DNA from: Pedobacter jejuensis
GTDB taxonomy: Bacteria; Bacteroidota; Bacteroidia; Sphingobacteriales; Sphingobacteriaceae
NCBI RefSeq assembly: GCF_003725795.1
Contig: NZ_RBEE01000005.1
Coordinates: 1-64,000 of the forward strand
Direction: 5' to 3'
DNA length: 64,000 nucleotides
The translations under genes and the position numbers were made by a program. The notes under the pieces are model-generated. The model had not been told where the DNA came from, searched no databases, and saw nothing but the letters and a program-made list of their open reading frames with translations. Shown here one piece after another: positions 16,589 through 25,045 of this stretch; positions within the stretch are counted from its first letter, which is position 1; every line of letters begins with the position of its first letter.

Positions 16589-17298
16589 ATCGTTTTAATT
16601 ATCCATTGGTATCGAAAAGCCCATTTCCATTTAATGGAGCTATGTTTTAAATTTAGTATTTTAGTGTATTTCTGTAAATCTGCTTTCTTAAATCCACGTA
16701 AAATAGATACCAATCCATCTTCTCTAGACATATCATTTAACCTAAAAACAAAGCATAATGCCTTGAATAGTCGATATGCTAATGCACTTCTTTCTAAATC
16801 GTTTATTACAATTCCTAGCCTTGCTGATGCAATAAAGTCTGTTAATAATTTAATAATTTCATCATCTTTAAAATGATGTAAGGTTAGTGTGCAAAGCAAA
16901 ATGTCGTTTGTTTCATCTCTCAATGTCCCATCGAAAATATCACTGCATTGGTAAGATATGTTTGCATAATTTTTAGATAGACTTTCAGCATGTTCGATGG
17001 TAAATTTATTGGCATCGATACCTTTTAAAATGAAATTTAACCCATTTGCACTTGCATAATCTGCTAAAGCCCTAAGCATATCGCCATTGCCACAACCTAT
17101 ATCTGTAATACGTATAACTTCAGTCTGCGGTTTGCCTTTTAATAAAGTTTTAACTCCGTCAAGCGTAACCTTATTGCCTCCTAATAATTGATTAATGCTT
17201 GCAATTTTATCCAAAGCATCTCTCAAAATTTCTCCCTCCATTTGGAAATCATCCATCAATTCGGGCGCATTGCTTCTATAGCTTGTATCTATCGCCAT
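16585..17298 (-). CDS. Class I SAM-dependent methyltransferase
   Basis: 237 residues with the SAM-binding glycine motif ITDIGCGNGD at 64-73, an acidic residue after the second strand (KGIDAN) and a motif-IV-like LCTLTLHHF. It is of the small-molecule type often found beside type III polyketide synthases, where it methylates a ring hydroxyl or carbon. It overlaps the oxidoreductase gene by one base upstream and the polyketide synthase by four bases downstream, so all three are almost certainly co-translated. Analogous sets (a type III PKS, a methyltransferase and a flavin monooxygenase) make methylated alkylquinones in Streptomyces, but there the methyltransferase is of a different family. Confidence 0.85.
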   Translation of the reverse strand: MAIDTSYRSNAPELMDDFQMEGEILRDALDKIASINQLLGGNKVTLDGVKTLLKGKPQTEVIRITDIGCGNGDMLRALADYASANGLNFILKGIDANKFTIEHAESLSKNYANISYQCSDIFDGTLRDETNDILLCTLTLHHFKDDEIIKLLTDFIASARLGIVINDLERSALAYRLFKALCFVFRLNDMSREDGLVSILRGFKKADLQKYTKILNLKHSSIKWKWAFRYQWIIKTI

Positions 17299-18431
17299 TA
17301 ATTTGGTATTGTAATTGGTTTCCCATGAGTGTTTCTAATGATTTTATTTAATACAAATGGCATACTGGTAATGGCCTTCATGGCAAAATTTTCAAACGTT
17401 TTGTTACTTAAAATAGAACTGAGTATTCGCCCCATTTGTAATCTGTTGCTAAATAATTTTTTCCAGCTAAATTCATAAACCTTCTCCAATTCTATTCTTG
17501 AAGCAATTTCGCCATTATGGTATTGAATTAATAGTTCTGAAACTATTTTTGCACTGTGAATAGCCATAGCCATACCGTTTCCGCAAAGCGGATGTATCAA
17601 TCCTGCAGTATCGCCAATCATTAAAATATGATTGAAAACGGGTTCTTTAGCTTCGAAAGAAATCTGACTTATGGTTAATGGCACATCAAAAATCATCGTA
17701 GCATTTTCAAAAATAGCTTTGAGGTTTTTATTTTTGTAAAGCACATTTTCTTGATATGCTTCAATGCTTTTATGTTTTTTAAAGCTATTGTAATCTGCTA
17801 AATAACAGATGTTTAAATTATTATTTTCTACTTTTGAAACACCGCAATAACCACCTGCAAAATTGTTCAGGCTAACCAGGTTATCATCAAAATTAGAATT
17901 GTAATGTGCTTTAACGGCTAGGAAAGGGGATTTTTTAGTAATGAATCTACGTTCCAACTTAACATCTATAGTTGCCCTTTTACCATAGGCGCCAATAACA
18001 TGGTTTGCCTTAAAGTGTTTGCCATTTGAGGTTTCAACATTAAATATGTTGTCTACAAATTTTATAGTTAATACCGCATCAGTTATAATGTTAACGCCAT
18101 TTTTAATTGCTTTATGGTATAGAAACTCATCAATAGCATAGCGGCTTAACCCAATGCCACCTAGTGGCAGTTTTGTATTAACCGATTTACCAGAATTTGA
18201 AGTGAATTGTAAAGTGGTAATTTTGGCAGGAAATAGTTCATCTAAATCAATATTTAACCAATCGAAATATGGTAAAATCTCGTTTGAGATGTATTCACCG
18301 CAAACTTTATGATGAGGGTAAGTTTGTTTTTCTATTAAAGTTACCGCTAAACCGAAATGTTGAAGATGAATTGCAGCAGTTAAGCCAGCTAATCCACCAC
18401 CAATAATTAAAATTTCTGTTTCTAGGGGCAT
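17298..18431 (-). CDS. FAD-dependent oxidoreductase (UbiH / geranylgeranyl-reductase-like)
   Basis: 377 residues from the ATG at 18431, which places the Rossmann motif ILIIGGGLAGLTAAI at residues 7-21; an in-frame TTG seven codons upstream is possible but less likely. A second flavin motif, LMIGDTAGLIHPLCGNGMA, lies near 270-288, with CGEYIS near 44-49 as in the geranylgeranyl reductase and monooxygenase family. It could hydroxylate the aromatic ring made by the polyketide synthase (giving a quinone) or reduce double bonds; the sequence does not decide between them. It overlaps the methyltransferase start by one base, which fixes it in the cluster's operon. Confidence 0.85.
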   Translation of the reverse strand: MPLETEILIIGGGLAGLTAAIHLQHFGLAVTLIEKQTYPHHKVCGEYISNEILPYFDWLNIDLDELFPAKITTLQFTSNSGKSVNTKLPLGGIGLSRYAIDEFLYHKAIKNGVNIITDAVLTIKFVDNIFNVETSNGKHFKANHVIGAYGKRATIDVKLERRFITKKSPFLAVKAHYNSNFDDNLVSLNNFAGGYCGVSKVENNNLNICYLADYNSFKKHKSIEAYQENVLYKNKNLKAIFENATMIFDVPLTISQISFEAKEPVFNHILMIGDTAGLIHPLCGNGMAMAIHSAKIVSELLIQYHNGEIASRIELEKVYEFSWKKLFSNRLQMGRILSSILSNKTFENFAMKAITSMPFVLNKIIRNTHGKPITIPN

Positions 18432-18529
18432 ATAATCGAAAGGATAATACAAGGTAACACTTTAAATTAACCTTTGTTAGGGAATTTTGACGATTAATAG
18501 CCAATATCAGATTTATCAAACGTGTACGC

Positions 18530-19669
18530 TTACCTATTACTCGTCTCTGTCATATTTAAATCTGTATCAAAAGGACTTTTAGTAAATGGATAAATGGATT
18601 GTTTAACAAATCCTTTCGGGTAAGCAGCCTCATGAACCCCAGTGCCTGCTGGCCATTTTTTCCCGGGTAAATAATAGGTGCCAAAAATCATATCAATAAA
18701 AGGAAATATGGATGCAAAGTTATGCCCATAATATTTTGGATCTTCACAGTGATGCCAATGATGGTACTGTGGCGTAGTGAAAATGTATTTTAACGGACCA
18801 AAGTTAATTCTGGTATTAGCATGAATTAATACCGCATGAATGGCTATAAAAATGATATATGTATTAAATACCGCAGACGAAAATCCCAAAATATATAATG
18901 GTATAAATGTCATAGCTCTGGTAAAGAAAATATCAATAAAATGTGTCCGACTCCCGGCTAACCAATCCATATTTTGTGTAGAATGATGTATGGAATGGAA
19001 ACGCCATAATGAAACACGAGTATGAAAAAAACGATGCGCCCAGTATTGAAACAAATCTGTTGTAAAGAATGCTAAAAACAGAGCCAGTGCAAATGGCAAA
19101 CTTTGCACCCAAATATGAAGTTTATCTAATCCAATCCAACCAAAGAAAATTATGGCTGGTTTTTGGGTTACAATGCCAAAAAATTGTATAAATAAATGAC
19201 TAATTACAAAGTAGGTTAAATCAGTTCGCCATTCTTCGTGGAATTTAGTTTGGTTTTTGTTTTTTGGGAAAAATAGTTCGAGCGGTACAAAAATAGCCAC
19301 CATTAAGAGTAGATCCAATATCATCCAATCTAAGCCAAAATGCCACCTCGATTTCGCCACATCTCTACCTTCAACGCTTAAAGCGCCTAAAATTATGGCC
19401 AGTGATGATAAAGCAAATCCAGGCCAGCCCCACTTAAATTTTTTACTTAAGATTACGCTCAAGGCTGCAAAAAAGAATGAAGCAATTATGCCACCAAGCA
19501 TCAGAGCCTCCATGCTATCTTTGGTGTAAATCTCTCTAAATTCTGGGGTGGTAAGTTTTTCAGGATAATGAAAGCAAAGAATTCCTAGCAATGCTAACAC
19601 AGCTAAAAATATAGAGAGATAACCACTTATTTGACCTTGACCAATTACTAAACGCTTATTTGAAGGCAT
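18530..19669 (-). CDS. Membrane di-iron fatty acid hydroxylase / sterol desaturase superfamily protein
   Basis: 379 residues. The N terminus (1-135) holds several hydrophobic segments, followed by the fatty acid hydroxylase domain with its histidine clusters: AHRFFH (211-216), HSIHH (225-229), HAVLIHAN and HHWHH (303-307), which bind two irons. Members hydroxylate or desaturate lipid chains in the membrane. The extra N-terminal membrane domain is longer than in the simplest members. It is the first gene of the minus-strand run, 98 bp before the oxidoreductase start, so it may be the operon's first gene or a separate gene. If part of the pathway it would modify the alkyl chain; this is inference. 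Confidence 0.85.
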   Translation of the reverse strand: MPSNKRLVIGQGQISGYLSIFLAVLALLGILCFHYPEKLTTPEFREIYTKDSMEALMLGGIIASFFFAALSVILSKKFKWGWPGFALSSLAIILGALSVEGRDVAKSRWHFGLDWMILDLLLMVAIFVPLELFFPKNKNQTKFHEEWRTDLTYFVISHLFIQFFGIVTQKPAIIFFGWIGLDKLHIWVQSLPFALALFLAFFTTDLFQYWAHRFFHTRVSLWRFHSIHHSTQNMDWLAGSRTHFIDIFFTRAMTFIPLYILGFSSAVFNTYIIFIAIHAVLIHANTRINFGPLKYIFTTPQYHHWHHCEDPKYYGHNFASIFPFIDMIFGTYYLPGKKWPAGTGVHEAAYPKGFVKQSIYPFTKSPFDTDLNMTETSNR

Positions 19670-19943
19670 TAATTAAATTTTTCTTAAACTGTTAATCACA
19701 AATATTCATTCAATTTATGCTAAATGAATCAATACTTTTATGTTAATATTTAGTGGGATAGATAACAAATAGGGATTATACAAGGATACTGCAATAGCTA
19801 AACTTTGTAAGCAAACAAATTAAAATAAATATTTTGTTAAAAACAAGCAAACATTTTTTTAAGGTAGTAGTTGCATTAATGTGTATCGCAAAAAGCGATG
19901 CCTCAATATTTTATTTAATCAGTATTTTTGAAAACCATTTGTT

Positions 19944-21005
19944 ATGCTACTTAACTACTTACGACTTCTTCTGCTTCCTTTTTCGCTAATTTATGGCTTG
20001 GCCATAACGCTTCGTAAAAAACTTTATGATTGGGGTATTATGCGTTCGGTTAAATTTGATTTGCCGGTAATTTGCGTTGGCAATTTGGCCGTTGGCGGTT
20101 CAGGAAAAACGCCTACAACCGAATATTTGGTTAAACTTTTAGCTGATTATAAAATTGCCATTTTAAGTAGAGGTTACGGACGAAAAACAAAAGGATACAT
20201 TTTGGCTGATGCCAATGCAACTGCCGAAACCATTGGCGACGAACCTTTACAATATTTTAATAAACTAAAAGATGTAACTGTTGCTGTTTGCGAAGATAGG
20301 GTAGAGGGCATAAATCAATTAAAAGAAACACACGATTTAATTATTCTTGATGATGCTTTTCAACATCGTGCCGTTCGTGCTGGTTTTAATATTTTGTTGT
20401 TCGAATTTAGAAAATTAGGGACGTTACAGTTTTTATTACCCGCCGGAAATTTGAGAGATGTTTTTTCTTCGCGAAAAAGGGCTGATGTTTTATTGGTTAC
20501 AAAATCTCCTGTACCCTTATTGCATGTGGCTCAACAAGCATCAATAAACGAGTTGCAGCCAAACAGCAATCAACCTGTATTGCATTCGTATCTTAAATAT
20601 GGTGACTTACAGCACTTACATAATGATACCGTGTTGCCATTAGATTCAATCAAAAATTTTGAGATTTTTCTTTTAACAGGCATTGCAAATCCAGAACCCT
20701 TAATTGAAGAATTACAAAAATATTCTGATAACATTCATCACGAAGAATTTCCCGATCATCATACATTTTCATCTGCTGAAATACTAAAATTTAGAACGGC
20801 TTTTGATAAATCTACCAATGCTGAAAAAATTATCATAACAACAGAAAAGGATAGTCAGCGTTTAAGAGCTATTGCATTAGATAATTTGCCTGCAAATTTA
20901 CCAATATACTTTTTGCCCATTGAGGTTGAATTATTTGAAGAAGATAAGATTACCTTTGATGAACTTATTTTAAACTATGTTAAGAGCAATAGAAGAAACA
21001 GTTGA
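19944..21005 (+). CDS. lpxK: Tetraacyldisaccharide 4'-kinase
   Basis: 353 residues. LpxK phosphorylates the 4' position of the lipid A disaccharide at the inner membrane. The N terminus is a hydrophobic anchor (MLLNYLRLLLLPFSLIYGLA), and the P-loop follows at VGGSGKTPTTE (50-60), with the LpxK-specific ILSRGYGRK after it and LDDAFQHR for the catalytic/metal residues. The gene is the first of a two-gene overlapping unit with purine nucleoside phosphorylase. The ATG at 19944 opens with the family's membrane segment. The lipid A gene lpxB lies at 61.7 kb, so lipid A genes are scattered here. Confidence 0.95.
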   Translation: MLLNYLRLLLLPFSLIYGLAITLRKKLYDWGIMRSVKFDLPVICVGNLAVGGSGKTPTTEYLVKLLADYKIAILSRGYGRKTKGYILADANATAETIGDEPLQYFNKLKDVTVAVCEDRVEGINQLKETHDLIILDDAFQHRAVRAGFNILLFEFRKLGTLQFLLPAGNLRDVFSSRKRADVLLVTKSPVPLLHVAQQASINELQPNSNQPVLHSYLKYGDLQHLHNDTVLPLDSIKNFEIFLLTGIANPEPLIEELQKYSDNIHHEEFPDHHTFSSAEILKFRTAFDKSTNAEKIIITTEKDSQRLRAIALDNLPANLPIYFLPIEVELFEEDKITFDELILNYVKSNRRNS

Positions 21006-21792
21006 ATATATAAAACGTAAAACTGAAAATTTTAAACCAGAAATCGGGATAATTTTAGGTACCGGTTTGGGTGGTTTAGTTAAAGAGATTGAAGTACAAT
21101 TTCAATTAATGTACTCCAATATTCCTAATTTCCCAATTTCTACCTTAGAGTTTCATAGCGGTAAATTAATTTTTGGAACTTTAAACGGGAAAAAAATTAT
21201 AGCCATGCAAGGTCGTTTGCATTATTACGAAGGCTATAGCATGCAACAAATTACTTTTCCGGTAAGGGTAATGAAAGGCTTGGGTATCGAAAACCTAATT
21301 GTATCAAATGCTGCGGGTTCTATAAATCCAGAATTTAAAAAGGGCGATTTGATGATTATTGAAGATCATATCAACCTCCAGCCCGATAACCCACTTCGGG
21401 GATTAATTGAAAGCGAGTTAGGACCTCGCTTTCCTGATATGAGCCAGCCCTATAAAAAAACTATCATAGCTAAAGCCCTAGAAATTGCAAAAAATATTAA
21501 TGTAAAATGCCATAAAGGCGTTTATGTAGCCGTTTCGGGCCCAAATTTGGAAACCAAAGCAGAATATAAATACCTTCGCTTAATTGGTGCCGATGCGGTT
21601 GGAATGAGTACAGTTCCCGAAGTGATAGTTGCCAACCATGCAGGTTTGCCTGTATTCGCAATTTCCGTATTAACTGATGAAGGTTTTCCGGAAGATTTGC
21701 AACCTTTCAACTTAGATGAAATCTTGGAAGCCGCTGCAAAGGCAGAACCTAAAATGACAGAAATTTTAATCAAACTAATTGCCGGATTATAA
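20977..21792 (+). CDS. punA: Purine-nucleoside phosphorylase (trimeric type)
   Basis: 271 residues, the size of trimeric PNP, which splits inosine and guanosine with phosphate to the base and ribose 1-phosphate for purine salvage. Motifs visible: GIILGTGLGGL (24-34, phosphate loop), GRLHYYEGYS (around 80-89), SNAAGSINP and GADAVGMSTVPEVI (substrate base site, about 203-216). It starts 29 bp before the lpxK stop in another frame, so the two are translationally coupled, an arrangement I believe is common in this group of bacteria. The putative porin gene begins only two bases after its stop codon, so all three may share a transcript. Confidence 0.93.
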   Translation: MLRAIEETVEYIKRKTENFKPEIGIILGTGLGGLVKEIEVQFQLMYSNIPNFPISTLEFHSGKLIFGTLNGKKIIAMQGRLHYYEGYSMQQITFPVRVMKGLGIENLIVSNAAGSINPEFKKGDLMIIEDHINLQPDNPLRGLIESELGPRFPDMSQPYKKTIIAKALEIAKNINVKCHKGVYVAVSGPNLETKAEYKYLRLIGADAVGMSTVPEVIVANHAGLPVFAISVLTDEGFPEDLQPFNLDEILEAAAKAEPKMTEILIKLIAGL

Positions 21793-21793
21793 A

Positions 21794-23818
21794 ATGCGTA
21801 AAGTTGTATTATTCTGTTTTGTAGTTCTCCTGTTTATCGGTGCAAATGATGTATTGGCGCAAGATTTGAAAACGAATGTTGGGAATAATAAAGAACTCGA
21901 TTCTTTACGTAAAAAAGAAGAAGGCGCCAAAGATTCTATCGTGTATAACGCCAAATATATTCGTTTTACAAAACTATCCTTAAGTAAAGATAGCATTGTG
22001 CTTTTGCCTCTTGATACTTCAACAACTAATATTCAGAATTACAGCCCTGTAATGCAGCCTAAACATCCTACCATTACAACAGGTAGCATGGGTCAGGTTG
22101 CAAGGCCTTTACTGTATGAGCCGTCTAAAAGAATCGGTTTTGATGTTGGTTTTCATTCTTTAGATTATTACGCATTAACACCCGAAGATATAATATATTA
22201 CCAGGCTAGGTCGCCATTTACCAGTTTGTATTTAATAAGTGCTGGTCAAAAGGAACAGATGTTTAAAGGAACGCACAGTCAGAACATTAAGAAAAACTGG
22301 AATGCAGGTTTTAATTTTAACCGAATGGATTCTCGTGGCTTTTATAGCAGACAGAGAGGAGATAATTTAAATATCGCTTTGTTCAGCTGGTACCAATCGC
22401 CAAGTAAAAGGTATAATATGTGGGCCTCGGCTATTTTTAATACTATGCGAGCATTCGAAAACGGCGGTGTTAGAAGTGATAGTAGTATTTTTGAATCAGG
22501 TTATGATAAAATTAGCAGAGATGCTGAAGCAACACGTTTATCAACAGCCAGAAATCTTTATCGTAAAAACACCATATTCTTAAAACAAACGTATTACGTT
22601 GGTCGCATTGATAGTTCAACTACGATAAATGGCTCTGTTCAGCCAACAAATAAAATAAGTTATACTGTAGAATACAATAACGATAGCTACGATTTTTCTA
22701 AGAATGAATCCGACGATAATACAGTAATTCCACGAGCTTTAACCAAAAGTGATGGACTTGTAGATGCTACATTCACGAACGATTCTACACATGTGCAGCA
22801 TGTAAAAAATGAATTTATTTATAGTTTCTTTTTACGTCCGAAAAATTCATCCGTAATAAAAAATGAATTAAAGATTGATGCAGGTATTCGTCATGATTAT
22901 TATCAATACAATTCATTGGGCTTAAGAAGCACTGGTGCAACCTATGATACCCGCTCTTTTGGTTTTCAAAATATAACTGTATTGGGTGTTTTGGGTTATC
23001 GCCTTACCAATAATATTGATTTAAATCTGGATGTTCAGCAGATTTTTCAGGGTAGAAATGCAGGCGATTATTTGTACGAAGCTAAAAGCAGAATTGCTTT
23101 AAGTAAAACCATCGGAAGAATAGAAGTTGGAGCTTATCTTCAAAATCAATCGCCATCAGAACTTTTTAATTACTATAATGGAAACCATTTTGTGTGGATA
23201 AATTCTGATTTAAAAAACACTAAAGTCGCAAATCTATCATTCAACTACATCAATGATAAGTTAATGCTCGAAGCCGGAGCAAAGTATTTCTTAAACAGTA
23301 ATTACTTATATTTTGGTTCATCAATAACAGGTATAAACAATTTTAATATTAAACCGTTACAGGAAACAGAAGATATCAGTTTGATAAGACTTGATGTATC
23401 GAAAAAATGGCGTTTTGGAAAATTTGTTTTGGAAAATTATTTAGCGTATCAAAAAACAGATAACGAAAGTGTTTTAAGAACACCAGAATTTTACACCTGT
23501 AATAGCGTGTATTTCGACCAGACCTTCTTCAAAGTATTGAAAACAAACATAGGTTTCGATGTTAGATACAACACTGCCTATGCAAATTACGCATACTCTC
23601 CGGCGCTGTCGCAATTCTATGTTAACGATGCTGATGTTTTAAAATCCACACCGGTAATTGATGTTTTTTTAAAGGCAAACTTAAAGCGTGCTAATATTTT
23701 TGTGAAATACGATTATCTGAACCAAGGTTTAATATCGCCTGGATATTTTACTGTAAATCGCTATCCAATGCCAGATGCATTGTTAAAATTTGGTGTAACC
23801 TGGAATTTTTACGATTAA
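21794..23818 (+). CDS. Putative outer-membrane porin (Bacteroidota 'putative porin' family)
   Basis: 674 residues from the ATG at 21794 (an earlier TTG would add five residues from the previous gene's frame). A signal peptide, KVVLFCFVVLLFIGANDVLAQ, precedes a mature part full of alternating polar/aromatic beta-strand segments that repeat to a C terminus ending in an aromatic strand (FGVTWNFYD), the pattern of a large outer-membrane barrel. Family members are annotated as putative porins, with unknown substrate. It starts two bases after the nucleoside phosphorylase stop, which raises the possibility of nucleoside passage, but this is speculative. A strong terminator follows. Confidence 0.78.
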   Translation: MRKVVLFCFVVLLFIGANDVLAQDLKTNVGNNKELDSLRKKEEGAKDSIVYNAKYIRFTKLSLSKDSIVLLPLDTSTTNIQNYSPVMQPKHPTITTGSMGQVARPLLYEPSKRIGFDVGFHSLDYYALTPEDIIYYQARSPFTSLYLISAGQKEQMFKGTHSQNIKKNWNAGFNFNRMDSRGFYSRQRGDNLNIALFSWYQSPSKRYNMWASAIFNTMRAFENGGVRSDSSIFESGYDKISRDAEATRLSTARNLYRKNTIFLKQTYYVGRIDSSTTINGSVQPTNKISYTVEYNNDSYDFSKNESDDNTVIPRALTKSDGLVDATFTNDSTHVQHVKNEFIYSFFLRPKNSSVIKNELKIDAGIRHDYYQYNSLGLRSTGATYDTRSFGFQNITVLGVLGYRLTNNIDLNLDVQQIFQGRNAGDYLYEAKSRIALSKTIGRIEVGAYLQNQSPSELFNYYNGNHFVWINSDLKNTKVANLSFNYINDKLMLEAGAKYFLNSNYLYFGSSITGINNFNIKPLQETEDISLIRLDVSKKWRFGKFVLENYLAYQKTDNESVLRTPEFYTCNSVYFDQTFFKVLKTNIGFDVRYNTAYANYAYSPALSQFYVNDADVLKSTPVIDVFLKANLKRANIFVKYDYLNQGLISPGYFTVNRYPMPDALLKFGVTWNFYD

Positions 23819-23834
23819 TTTCATTGGCATAAAA

Positions 23835-23866
23835 AAAGCGTCCCGATTTTGAATCGGGACGCTTTC
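23835..23866. terminator. Bidirectional terminator between porin and OMP genes
   Basis: AAAGCGTCCCGATT pairs perfectly with AATCGGGACGCTTT around a 3-nt loop, with A-rich sequence before and T-rich after. It lies between two convergent genes. Confidence 0.9.
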
Positions 23867-23883
23867 CTTTGTAAGCAGGTTGT

Positions 23884-24621
23884 TTAGAATGAATAACCTA
23901 CTGTAAAACCTAATACACGGTTAGTTAATTTGCTATCACCAACTCTAGAATCTTTAGCAATTAAATTAGAAAGACCTAAACCATAGTTAGCACCAACTAA
24001 GAAACCTGACGTTGTACGGTAAGCTAAACCGAAGTTAGCACCAAAATCGGTACTGCCATAGTTCTTGTCTGTTGTGCTACCAAACGATAAATCATTCTCA
24101 TTTGAACCATTTACAACAGTACTAGTATTTGTAGTGTTGTTTAATGTAGTAGTAGTACTTTCTATTTTGTTTTTACCAGAAATGTTGAAACCAACATATG
24201 GACCAGCACTAATTTGAACTGCACCAGCATCACCTGTAGGGATTCTGAATACTGCATTGATTGGCACTTCAATAGCCATTAAGCTTGTTTTGTTAGTAGA
24301 AACGTTAGTTACTGTAGTATTACCAACAGTGTTAGCAATTGTTGATTCGAATTTGGCACCTTTGTTTTGCAATGAAATTCCTGGTTGGATAAAGAAATTG
24401 TTTCCAACACCAAAATCTGCAAAAGCTGTAACATTGAAACCTACATTATCTTTAACATTATCGTTAAAAGAATCAGAACCAGTGGTACCGCTTGAGTGAA
24501 ATCTTGCTAAGTTAACACCAGCTTTTAATCCAAATCTTGCATCAGAACCTGACATTGTGTTTTGTGCAAAAGCACCTGTTGCTAATAAAATAACCGACGC
24601 ACTTAATAATAACTTTTTCAT
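23884..24621 (-). CDS. Outer-membrane beta-barrel protein (PorT/OmpX-like)
   Basis: 245 residues with a clear signal peptide (MKKLLLSASVILLATGAFAQ) followed by a barrel of short beta-strands: FGLKAGVNLARF, NVTAFADFGVGNNFF, ISAGPYVGFNISGK and a last strand VLGFTVGYSF ending in phenylalanine, as barrel proteins do. Thr/Asn/Ser-rich stretches in the middle (for example STTTTLNNTTNTSTVVNGS) would form surface loops. The family is widespread in Bacteroidota with no defined ligand. The ATG at 24621 is certain. Convergent with the porin gene through a shared terminator. Confidence 0.85.
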   Translation of the reverse strand: MKKLLLSASVILLATGAFAQNTMSGSDARFGLKAGVNLARFHSSGTTGSDSFNDNVKDNVGFNVTAFADFGVGNNFFIQPGISLQNKGAKFESTIANTVGNTTVTNVSTNKTSLMAIEVPINAVFRIPTGDAGAVQISAGPYVGFNISGKNKIESTTTTLNNTTNTSTVVNGSNENDLSFGSTTDKNYGSTDFGANFGLAYRTTSGFLVGANYGLGLSNLIAKDSRVGDSKLTNRVLGFTVGYSF

Positions 24622-25045
24622 AATATTTTTTCTTTTAGGTAAAGAATCTTGTTTTTAAATTTTATAGGTCGAAACCTTGTTAATTAACAGCCCCATTTCC
24701 AAAAGCTATGCCAAAGTATCATGCCTGTTACAAATTTAGCTGTTAAAATGTTGGTTTACAGCGTATTTTTTTAATCATTTTATTTATAATGTGCTATTTC
24801 TTGTACCAAATGCCACCTTAAAAAAGCTGTATAGAAATCAGGAATAGTTGAAAAAGCGAAGTGTTTTATATTCATTGAAATTAGTTTTCTGAGCACAATT
24901 TTTTCGGGAGATCAATACTTATGTGTAACTCTGCGTTTCTGCGGCAAACAAATAGGAAAAAATAATAGCCACAGAAACACAGAAGGCACGGAAATACATA
25001 TATAATTTCTAAACAGAAATAATAACTAAATCGCTAAATTCGTGA
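24622..25045. other. 424-bp intergenic region with an imperfect inverted repeat
   Basis: No gene is seen. The right part carries CTCTGCGTTTCTGCGGC (24930-24945) and its near complement GCCACAGAAACACAGAAG (24967-24984), an imperfect hairpin made of the same CAGAAAC/CGCAGAG words. Related words (CGCAGAG, AAAGGAATTCACAGAGAA) recur in the array at 26.5-27.4 kb. The left part holds the upstream region of the outer-membrane gene. Confidence 0.5.

Noticed and set aside
19699..19724. Bacteroidota-type promoter (TTTAG ... TATTTG on the minus strand) ahead of the hydroxylase gene
   Set aside because: The two boxes differ from the TTTG and TAnnTTTG consensus and the spacer of about 15 bp is shorter than usual; not strong enough to list.
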